9,601 nucleotides of DNA, from positions 1 to 9,601 of the forward strand of contig CAMDBZ010000043.1 in the NCBI GenBank assembly GCA_945889565.1, given 5' to 3'. The notes beneath the pieces are model-generated. The model did no database searches and was not told the origin of the DNA. It saw nothing but the letters and a program-made list of their open reading frames with translations. Shown here one piece after another: positions 1 through 4,722 of this stretch. Position 1 is the first letter of the stretch. Each line of letters begins with the position of its first letter. This stretch comes from Thermoflexus hugenholtzii JAD2 (lineage in GTDB: Bacteria; Chloroflexota; Dehalococcoidia; UBA2979). The translations under genes and the position numbers were made by a program.

Positions 1-246
1 CAGCTCGCGGCCGGATCGACGCGCGCGCTGCAGACGCGCCATGCGCGGGCGGCGGAGCGCCACGCCTCGCTGCTGCAGCGCGTGGGCGCGCTCTCGCCGC
101 TCGCCACGCTCGAACGCGGCTATGCGCTGGTATTGACGAGCGACGGCGCGACGGTGCGCACGGCGGCGGCGTTGCATGCTGCCGACCGGGTGCAGCTGCG
201 CTTCCACGATGGCGTGCGTCCCGCGCGCGTCGAGTCCGGCGCGTGA
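1..246 (+). CDS. xseA: Exodeoxyribonuclease VII large subunit, C-terminal part (5' end outside window)
   Basis: Only the last 81 codons are present, read in frame from base 1 to the TGA at 244-246. XseA is the catalytic large subunit of exonuclease VII, a cytoplasmic enzyme that degrades single-stranded DNA from either end in repair and recombination. The visible tail contains the family signature LSPLATLERGYAL, followed by a short beta-rich end (VQLRFHDGVRPARVESGA) that matches the usual closing segment in which DG precedes a strand. The Ala/Arg-rich stretch before it fits the end of the long coiled-coil region that carries the XseB subunits. The stop overlaps the xseB start as GTGA, so the two subunits are probably translationally coupled. 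The catalytic N-terminal part and OB fold cannot be checked here. Identification is strong because of the signature and the adjacent xseB. Confidence 0.93.
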   Translation, partial: QLAAGSTRALQTRHARAAERHASLLQRVGALSPLATLERGYALVLTSDGATVRTAAALHAADRVQLRFHDGVRPARVESGA

Positions 247-488
247 CCGCGCCGCTGCCCGCGGAACCGCCGGCTGCGGGCGAGAGCTTCGAGGCGCTGT
301 ACGCGCGGCTGGAGGTGATCGCGGGGCGGCTCGAGGCCGGGCAGCTCTCGCTCGACGAGTCGCTCGCGCTGTACGAGGAGGGCATGCAGCTCGCGCAGCG
401 CTGCCAGGAGCGGCTCGCGCAGGTGGAGCAACGCATCGAGACGCTGCGCGAGGCGTACGACGACAGTTTCGGCGGGCCGGGGCGGTGA
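243..488 (+). CDS. xseB: Exodeoxyribonuclease VII small subunit
   Basis: This is an 81-residue protein, the usual XseB length (about 80). Several copies of XseB coat the coiled-coil arm of XseA in exonuclease VII and are needed for a soluble, regulated enzyme. The sequence is a two-helix hairpin with the family pattern: SFEALYARLEVIAGRLEAG (residues about 16-34), then LSLDESLALYEEGMQL, then a Cys-containing CQERLAQVEQRIETL helix. The GTG at 243 overlaps the xseA stop by four bases. There is no separate Shine-Dalgarno sequence, so translation by coupling to xseA is likely. The first 13 residues are Pro/Ala-rich and not typical, but no later start fits better because the conserved SFE segment begins soon after. 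The next gene starts 25 bases downstream. Confidence 0.95.
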   Translation: MTAPLPAEPPAAGESFEALYARLEVIAGRLEAGQLSLDESLALYEEGMQLAQRCQERLAQVEQRIETLREAYDDSFGGPGR

Positions 489-513
489 CGCGGGCGCACG
501 TGCCGGTGAGCGG

Positions 514-1335
514 GTGACGCTCGCGCTCGGCTGGTTCACCACCGCGCGTGGACCCGGGTCGCGTGCGCTGTTCGAGGCCGTCGTCGCCGCGATCGGCAGC
601 GGGGCGCTCGATGCGCGGATCGCGGTGGTGTGCTGCAACCGCGCGCCGGGCGAGGATGCGGTCACGGACGGCTTCCTGCGCCGCGTAGAGGAGCTGCAGC
701 TGCCGCTCGTCGCGCGCTCGTCGGTGGCGTTCCGGCGGGCGCACGGCGGGGCACGCTCGCAGCCCGGCGTACCGCTGCCCCCGTGGCGCGATGCGTACGA
801 CGCCGAGCTCGACGGCGCGCTCCGGGCGCATCCGTTCGCGCTGGGCGTGCTCGCGGGGTACATGCTGATCTTCGGCGCGGCGTTCGTGGCGCAGCACCCG
901 CTGCTGAACCTCCACCCGGCCCTGCCCGGCGGTCCGGCCGGCACCTGGCGCGAGGTGATCCGCGCGCTGATCCGCGCGCGCGCCCACGAGAGCGGCGTGA
1001 TGCTGCACTTGGCCGTCCCCGATGTCGACGCCGGCCCCGTCGCGAGCTTGTGTCGGTACGCCCTCGATGGCCCGGCGCTCGCGCCGTTCTGGGCAGCGCT
1101 CGCCCGCGAGCCCGGCGCGCTCGACGACGCGGCGATTGAAGCGAGCGGGCTCTTCGATGCGATCCGCGAGGAGGGCGTGCGCCGCGAGGCGCCGCTGCTG
1201 CTAGCGACACTCGCGGCCTTCGCGAGCGGGCGCCTGCGCGCGGAGGGCGGCCGGCTGCTGGACGCGCGGGGCGGCCCGGCCACGCCGGCCGACCTCACCA
1301 CGGAGGTCGAGGCGCTGCTGCGCGGCGGCGGCTGA
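514..1335 (+). CDS. Formyltransferase-fold protein related to PurN (substrate uncertain)
   Basis: A 273-residue protein with the formyltransferase fold of phosphoribosylglycinamide formyltransferase (PurN). PurN moves a formyl group from 10-formyltetrahydrofolate to GAR in purine synthesis. The catalytic triad is recognisable: Asn132 and His134 in LLNLHPALPGG, and Asp172 in VDAGPV. The folate-site stretch LAGYMLIF (113-120) corresponds to the LAGFMRIL of PurN. Differences argue for caution. The N-terminal phosphate-binding loop reads GPGSR (13-17) where PurN has GSN, the HP...P loop is short and followed by GPAGTWREVI, and about 80 residues follow the last motif. The start at GTG 514 is the only start codon in this frame after the xseA stop, and the ribosome binding site is weak (GGTGAG at 505-510). 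It sits 25 bases after xseB and could be in the same operon. No other purine gene is nearby. The fold is certain; a GAR role is not. Confidence 0.75.
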   Translation: MTLALGWFTTARGPGSRALFEAVVAAIGSGALDARIAVVCCNRAPGEDAVTDGFLRRVEELQLPLVARSSVAFRRAHGGARSQPGVPLPPWRDAYDAELDGALRAHPFALGVLAGYMLIFGAAFVAQHPLLNLHPALPGGPAGTWREVIRALIRARAHESGVMLHLAVPDVDAGPVASLCRYALDGPALAPFWAALAREPGALDDAAIEASGLFDAIREEGVRREAPLLLATLAAFASGRLRAEGGRLLDARGGPATPADLTTEVEALLRGGG

Positions 1336-1364
1336 GCGTGGGGCGCGCTGGGGGCCGGTACTCG

Positions 1365-1388
1365 ACGCCGCCTCGACCTTCGCGGCGT
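1365..1388. terminator. Inverted repeat after the formyltransferase gene (terminator or operator)
   Basis: Arms ACGCCGC (1365-1371) and GCGGCGT (1382-1388) form a perfect 7-bp stem around a 10-base loop, 29 bases after the formyltransferase stop. No T-run follows, so it is not a classical intrinsic terminator. It also abuts the proposed -10 element of the next gene, so it could be an operator instead. The role is inferred from position only. Confidence 0.35.
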
Positions 1389-1393
1389 AGTGT
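1388..1393 (+). promoter_or_regulatory. Putative -10 element for the acyltransferase gene (leaderless start)
   Basis: TAGTGT fits the TANNNT pattern and lies 6 bases before the ATG at 1400. A transcript starting 6-7 bases downstream would begin at or next to the ATG. No Shine-Dalgarno sequence precedes that ATG. No convincing -35 is visible: a CTCGAC at 1361-1366 is too far away (21-base spacer). Confidence 0.35.
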
Positions 1394-1399
1394 GCGCTC

Positions 1400-2020
1400 A
1401 TGGTCGTGCCCTCGGACGCTCGGTACTACTCGCTACGCGCCGCCGGGCTGCGCGCGCTGCGACGCCACGGGATGCGCGCGTTGCTCGCGTCCGTCTCGCA
1501 GTACCTGCGCGCACGCTGGTACCTGCGGCGCGCCACGTTGCTGGGCTCTGCGCGACTCACCGGGCGTGCGTTCGTGGTCAACCACGGCACGCTCACCATC
1601 GGCGAACGCGTGCGGCTCTACGGGCACACGGTGCGGCTCGAGCTGGTCTGCTTCGGCGGGGAGCTCACGATCGGCGACAACACGTTCATCAACTACGGCA
1701 CCAACATCTCGGCAACGCAGCGTGTGCGCATCGGACGCAACTGCGCGATCGGCCAATACGCGATCATCATGGATAACGACTACCACCAGGCGGGGGATCA
1801 CGCCGCCATCGGCGTGCCCGGTCCGGTCGAGATCGAGGACGACGTGTGGATCGGCGCACGTGTGACCGTGCTGCCGGGGGCGCACCTCGGCCGCGGCTCG
1901 GTGATCGGGGCGCATTCGGTGGTGAAGGGCGTGATTCCGCCGTACTCGCTGGCGGCCGGCGCGCCGGCCCGCGTGCTGCGGCAGCGGCCGGCGCCGGGCG
2001 CCGAGCCCGCGTCGTCGTGA
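1400..2020 (+). CDS. Left-handed beta-helix (hexapeptide-repeat) acyltransferase
   Basis: A 206-residue protein of the hexapeptide-repeat O-acyltransferase family (maltose/galactoside acetyltransferase, WbbJ-like). These enzymes usually transfer acetyl from acetyl-CoA to a sugar hydroxyl of a surface glycan or small carbohydrate. The turns of the beta-helix are visible as repeated [LIV]-G-x-x-x-x units: LTIGER (65-70), LTIGDN (89-94), VRIGRN (109-114), CAIGQY (115-120), and VWIGARVTVLPGAHLGRGSVIG (149-170). The probable catalytic histidine is His129 in MDNDYH, where family members have the active-site His. The final SLAAGAPARVLR (183-194) matches the usual CoA-side closing motif. About 60 N-terminal residues, rich in Arg and aromatics, could be an amphipathic or substrate-specific extension. 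ATG 1400 is chosen because it is the first start in this open stretch. The natural acceptor cannot be read from the sequence, and no glycan gene cluster surrounds it. Confidence 0.8.
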   Translation: MVVPSDARYYSLRAAGLRALRRHGMRALLASVSQYLRARWYLRRATLLGSARLTGRAFVVNHGTLTIGERVRLYGHTVRLELVCFGGELTIGDNTFINYGTNISATQRVRIGRNCAIGQYAIIMDNDYHQAGDHAAIGVPGPVEIEDDVWIGARVTVLPGAHLGRGSVIGAHSVVKGVIPPYSLAAGAPARVLRQRPAPGAEPASS

Positions 2021-2054
2021 GTGCTCGCGGGTGGCGAGGCGCGCGCGGCCGCGC

Positions 2055-2060
2055 TACCCT
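2055..2060 (+). promoter_or_regulatory. Possible -10 element upstream of the small gene
   Basis: TACCCT fits TANNNT and lies in the 86-base gap between the acyltransferase stop and the ATG at 2107. A weak -35-like TGGCGA (2032-2037) is 17 bases upstream. A start near 2067 would give a leader of about 40 bases that includes the strong ribosome binding site. Confidence 0.25.
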
Positions 2061-2094
2061 GTGCCGCCCACGCATACGCGCGCGCGTCTCGGCG

Positions 2095-2100
2095 AAGGAG
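2095..2100 (+). promoter_or_regulatory. Strong ribosome binding site for the 95-residue protein
   Basis: AAGGAG lies 6 bases before ATG 2107, near the ideal spacing. It fixes that start against the open sequence further upstream in the same frame and is the best direct evidence that this small gene is translated. Confidence 0.7.
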
Positions 2101-2106
2101 CCTCGG

Positions 2107-2394
2107 ATGATCGTCCCGCAGCCGGCCGGGTTCGTCGCGCGCTCCCGGTCTGCGTTGCCGGCCGAGCGTGGGCTTGCGCAGGCGGCGATGCAGCTGGTCC
2201 CGGCGGTGCGCGGGGCGGCGATCGCTGCGGCCGTCGGGCTGGCCGCGGAATTCGTGATGCGCGCGCTCGCGAGCCGCGCGCTGATCGCTCGCGCGCCGCG
2301 TGTCGCACCGTCGTCGCACACTCCGCTCCCCGCCGCGAGCCGCACGATCATCACGGAATGGGTGATGATCGAGCGCGTGCGCCGGCCCTCGTAG
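2107..2394 (+). CDS. Small protein of unknown function (95 residues)
   Basis: I do not recognise this protein. It has 95 residues starting at ATG 2107 behind a strong AAGGAG. The N-terminal 35 residues are mixed and fairly basic. Residues about 34-51 (VRGAAIAAAVGLAAEFVM) are hydrophobic and could be one short membrane-associated helix, although an Arg and a Glu make a true transmembrane segment doubtful. Residues 52-80 are Arg/Ala/Pro-rich. The tail TIITEWVMIERVRRPS alternates hydrophobic and polar residues like a beta strand and ends in a basic patch. The stop is only 3 bases before the start of the pseudouridine synthase-CMP kinase frame, so the two are probably cotranscribed and coupled. 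A role in ribosome or envelope biology would be a guess. Its reality rests on the ribosome binding site and its fit between neighbours. Confidence 0.6.
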   Translation: MIVPQPAGFVARSRSALPAERGLAQAAMQLVPAVRGAAIAAAVGLAAEFVMRALASRALIARAPRVAPSSHTPLPAASRTIITEWVMIERVRRPS

Positions 2395-2397
2395 CGC

Positions 2398-3927
2398 GTG
2401 CCGAGCGAGCGCCTGCAGAAGCTGCTGGCCGGTCCACGGTACGGTAGCCGCCGCCAGACCGAGACGCTGCTGATCGCGGGACGCGTGACCGTGAACGGCC
2501 GTGTCGCCACGCTGGGCGAGCGCGCCGACCCGAGCGTCGACCGCATCGCGGTCGACGGCGAGCCGCTCGAGGCGCGCCAGGCGTCTGTGCTGTGGATGCT
2601 GCACAAGCCCGCGGGCTACGTCGTTTCGGCGGACGATGAGCGGGAGCGTCCGACCGTGTACGCGCTGCTGCGCGCCGCGCCGCCCGGGTTGCGCTACGTC
2701 GGGCGGCTGGACCGCGACAGCGAGGGGCTGCTGCTGCTGACGAACGACGGTGAGCTGGCGCACCGCCTCACGCATCCGCGCTATGGCGTGCCGAAAACCT
2801 ACGAAGCGACGCTGGAAGGCGAGCCTCCGGCCGCCGCGCTGCGCGCGCTGCGCCGCGGCATCGACCTCGAGGACGGGCGCACCGCCCCGGCGGAGGTCGA
2901 GCTGCTCGCGCCCGGCCCGCAGGCGCGGGTGCGGCTGCGCTTGCACGAGGGCCGCAAACGCGAGGTGCGGCGCATGCTGGCCGCGGTCGGGACGCCGGTC
3001 GTACGCTTGGTGCGGACGGACTTCGGCGGAGTGCGGCTGGGCGCGCTCGCGCCCGGCGAGGCGCGGCCGTTGACCGCGAGCGAGGAGGCGCGGCTGCGCG
3101 GGCTGGTCGCGCTGGACCCCGTCGCGCTGGGCCCCGCCGCGCTGGACCACGCCGCGCCTGCCTCCGTATCATCAGGCGCCGCCGAATTCCCACCCGCCGA
3201 CCCCGTGCCCACCAGAGCTGGAGGCGCCACCATCGCCACGGACGCACTCGCCCGCAGCGTCGCGATCGATGGCGCCACGGCCGCTGGCAAGAGCGTGGTC
3301 GGGCGGGCGCTGGCGGAACGGCTGGGCCTCGGCTTCGTCGACACCGGCTTGATGTACCGCGCCTGCACGCTGGCCGTGCTGCGCGCCGGCATCGACCCGC
3401 TCGACGAGCAGGCGGCGCTCGCCATCGTGCGCGACACGCAGCTGGACATGCGCTGGCCCGAGCCGTCACAGCCGCACGTGCTGCTGAACGGCGAGGACGT
3501 GAACGCGCTGCTGCGCACGCCGGATATCGAGCGCATGGTGTCGCTCGTCTCGCGGATTGCCGAGGTGCGCGACGTGCTGGTGGAGCGGCAACGCGCGATC
3601 GCGTCGCGCGCACCGATCGTGATGTCCGGGCGCGACATCGGCACGCGCGTGCTGACGGAGGCGCGCGCGAAGTTCTTCCTCGAAGCGTCGAGCGAGGTGC
3701 GTGCGCGCCGCCGCCTGGGCGAGGAGCTGGACGCCGGGCGCCCGTCGACGTTCGAGCGGGTGCTCGAGGAGACGCGCCGTCGTGACGAGCTGGACGCGAC
3801 GGGCCATCGCGCGCTGCGCCGCGAGCAGGCGGCCCAGGACGCGGTGATCATCGACACGGATGCGCTCGGCATCGACGAGGTGGTCGAGCTGTGCGCGCAG
3901 GCGTATCGCGCGGCGAACGGGGCGTGA
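2398..3927 (+). CDS. Fused 23S/16S rRNA pseudouridine synthase (RluB/RsuA family) and CMP kinase
   Basis: One open frame of 509 residues contains two complete enzymes. Residues 4-50 form an S4 RNA-binding domain (RLQKLL...GSRRQTE..I..GRVTVNG). Residues about 64-225 form the RluB/RsuA pseudouridine synthase domain, with the catalytic Asp105 in VGRLDRDSEGLLLLTNDG and the later KRE-RRML motif (187-194); it would isomerise a uridine in ribosomal RNA. Residues about 279-509 form cytidylate kinase, which phosphorylates CMP and dCMP. It shows a Walker A motif GATAAGKS (292-299), FVDTGLMYRA (313-322), and GRDIGTRV (411-418), with LID region RRRDELDATGH (460-470). The RluB and Cmk genes are commonly neighbours; joining them in one frame is unusual. 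The 40-residue Pro/Ala linker (about 237-278) looks like old intergenic DNA. GTG 2398 places the S4 domain at the normal position. The frame overlaps plsC by four bases. Two separate proteins from internal initiation remain possible. Confidence 0.85.
   Translation: MPSERLQKLLAGPRYGSRRQTETLLIAGRVTVNGRVATLGERADPSVDRIAVDGEPLEARQASVLWMLHKPAGYVVSADDERERPTVYALLRAAPPGLRYVGRLDRDSEGLLLLTNDGELAHRLTHPRYGVPKTYEATLEGEPPAAALRALRRGIDLEDGRTAPAEVELLAPGPQARVRLRLHEGRKREVRRMLAAVGTPVVRLVRTDFGGVRLGALAPGEARPLTASEEARLRGLVALDPVALGPAALDHAAPASVSSGAAEFPPADPVPTRAGGATIATDALARSVAIDGATAAGKSVVGRALAERLGLGFVDTGLMYRACTLAVLRAGIDPLDEQAALAIVRDTQLDMRWPEPSQPHVLLNGEDVNALLRTPDIERMVSLVSRIAEVRDVLVERQRAIASRAPIVMSGRDIGTRVLTEARAKFFLEASSEVRARRRLGEELDAGRPSTFERVLEETRRRDELDATGHRALRREQAAQDAVIIDTDALGIDEVVELCAQAYRAANGA
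3106..3150 (+). repeat. Three tandem 15-bp repeats inside the fusion linker
   Basis: Three direct copies of 15 bases, GTCGCGCTGGACCCC (3106-3120), GTCGCGCTGGGCCCC (3121-3135) and GCCGCGCTGGACCAC (3136-3150), encode VALDP, VALGP and AALDH. Copies 1 and 2 differ at one base, and copies 1 and 3 at two. The repeat keeps the frame and lengthens the linker between the two enzyme domains, consistent with replication slippage. Confidence 0.85.
3143..3172 (+). promoter_or_regulatory. Promoter-like pair within the pseudouridine synthase-CMP kinase linker
   Basis: TGGACC (3143-3148, four of six matches to TTGACA) and TATCAT (3167-3172) are separated by 18 bases. This AT-bearing stretch stands out from its GC-rich surroundings. 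It lies about 60 bases before the proposed CMP kinase start, so it could drive cmk and plsC separately. It is seen by pattern only. Confidence 0.35.
3220..3224 (+). promoter_or_regulatory. cmk: Internal Shine-Dalgarno sequence before the CMP kinase domain
   Basis: GGAGG lies 7 bases before an in-frame ATC codon at 3232-3234 (residue 279 of the fused frame), where a free CMP kinase would normally begin. The CMP kinase domain follows directly (Walker A 13 residues later). The nearest canonical in-frame start is GTG 3205, which lies before the GGAGG and has no ribosome binding site. This suggests either a relic of a former cmk start or initiation at a rare ATC codon. Confidence 0.45.
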
Positions 3928-4646
3928 GGCCGGCGCTGCGGCGCGCGCTCGGGCGCGTGGCGTACGCGTTCGGGACGCACCTTTCGCGCGCGCTGGTGTT
4001 CGTATTCGCGCGCTGGGAGGTCGTCGGCGCGGAGCACGTGCCGCGCGAGGGCGCCGTCGTGCTGGTCGCAAACCACCTGCACCTGTTCGACCCGCCGCTC
4101 GTGATCGCGTCCTCCCCGCGGCAACTCCATCCGATGGCGAAGCGCGAGCTGTTCGAGGTGCCGCTGATCGGCTGGTACTTCTGGCTCCTGGGCGCGTTCC
4201 CCGTGCGCCGATTCTCGGCCGACGTGGGCGCGCTGCGCGCCGCGCGCGGGCTGTTGCGCAGCGGGCAGGCGGTGCTGATGTTCCCGGAGGGCACGCGCTC
4301 TCGCGACACGTTGTTGCACGCGGCCCTGCCCGGGGCGGCGACGGTGGCGCTGCTGGCCGACGCTCCGGTGCTGCCGGTGGCGATCACGGGCACTGAGCAG
4401 ATTCGCGTGCCCGGCATCTTCTTCGCGTGGATGCGCGGCCGGCGGCCGCCCATCCGCGTCGTGTTCGGCCCGCCGAGTCCACTCGCGACTTCCGCGAGCG
4501 AGCCACGTCGCGCCGAGCTCGCCACGGACGAGCTGATGCGGCGCATCGCAGCGCTGCTCCCGGAAGCGCGGCGGGGCGCGTACGCGGGGCCGCCCGGTGG
4601 CGAGCCCGTCGTCGCACGAGCTGCCACGCGCCCGCCGACCTCGTAA
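3924..4646 (+). CDS. plsC: 1-acyl-sn-glycerol-3-phosphate acyltransferase (PlsC family)
   Basis: A 240-residue lysophosphatidic acid acyltransferase, which adds the second acyl chain to make phosphatidic acid at the inner face of the membrane. The family blocks are intact: NHLHLFDPP with the HX4D catalytic pair His51 and Asp56, GAFPVRR (90-96) for glycerol-phosphate binding, FPEGTRS (120-126), and a late LPVAITGTE. An N-terminal hydrophobic/amphipathic segment (about residues 12-31) could hold the protein at the membrane. GTG 3924 overlaps the stop of the preceding frame as GTGA, which indicates translational coupling. A GTG at 3891 in the same frame would add 11 residues that overlap the CMP kinase end and lack any family similarity. 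The last 30 residues are Pro/Ala/Arg-rich and look disordered. The order pseudouridine synthase, cmk, plsC is a familiar conserved neighbourhood, supporting the call. Confidence 0.9.
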   Translation: MRPALRRALGRVAYAFGTHLSRALVFVFARWEVVGAEHVPREGAVVLVANHLHLFDPPLVIASSPRQLHPMAKRELFEVPLIGWYFWLLGAFPVRRFSADVGALRAARGLLRSGQAVLMFPEGTRSRDTLLHAALPGAATVALLADAPVLPVAITGTEQIRVPGIFFAWMRGRRPPIRVVFGPPSPLATSASEPRRAELATDELMRRIAALLPEARRGAYAGPPGGEPVVARAATRPPTS

Positions 4647-4654
4647 GCGGGCTC

Positions 4655-4667
4655 GGCGCCGCTGGCG
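4655..4667. terminator. Short GC-rich hairpin after plsC
   Basis: GCGCC (4655-4659) and GGCGC (4663-4667) form a 5-bp stem with a GCT loop, 9 bases after the plsC stop. No T-run follows. It may be a weak terminator, or a chance structure in GC-rich DNA. Confidence 0.25.
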
Positions 4668-4686
4668 CGACTCGGGCCTCGCGGCT

Positions 4687-4692
4687 TAGCGT
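4687..4692 (+). promoter_or_regulatory. Possible -10 element for glmS
   Basis: TAGCGT lies in the 76-base gap before glmS, within the context TCGCGGCTTAGCGT. That context closely resembles TCGCGGCGTAGTGT before the acyltransferase gene at 1400, so this may be a local promoter type. A start near 4699 would leave a leader of about 24 bases that contains the ribosome binding site. No clear -35 is seen. Confidence 0.35.
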
Positions 4693-4712
4693 AGAGGACG
4701 GCGCGGGCGGGC

Positions 4713-4717
4713 GGAGG
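4713..4717 (+). promoter_or_regulatory. Ribosome binding site of glmS
   Basis: GGAGG ends 5 bases before ATG 4723. It supports that start, which also puts the catalytic cysteine directly after the initiator methionine. Confidence 0.7.
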
Positions 4718-4722
4718 CGGCG

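Noticed and set aside
1846..2106. Upstream extension of the 95-residue protein in the same frame
   Set aside because: It would overlap the acyltransferase gene and bypass the strong AAGGAG at 2095-2100; its translation is a Gly/Arg/Ala-rich shadow.
3205..3207. GTG as an independent CMP kinase start
   Set aside because: It is in frame but has no ribosome binding site; the GGAGG lies downstream of it and points to 3232 instead.
3891..3923. Earlier in-frame GTG start for plsC
   Set aside because: It adds 11 residues overlapping the CMP kinase end with no family similarity, while the GTGA overlap at 3924 is a standard coupled start.
2799..4319. A 506-codon minus-strand open frame across the fusion gene and plsC
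   Set aside because: Translation is Ser/Arg/Ala-rich with no domain, and it crosses two well-supported plus-strand genes.
4647..4722. A glmS ribozyme or riboswitch before glmS
   Set aside because: The gap is only 76 bases and holds a small GC hairpin; the conserved glmS ribozyme core is longer and was not seen.
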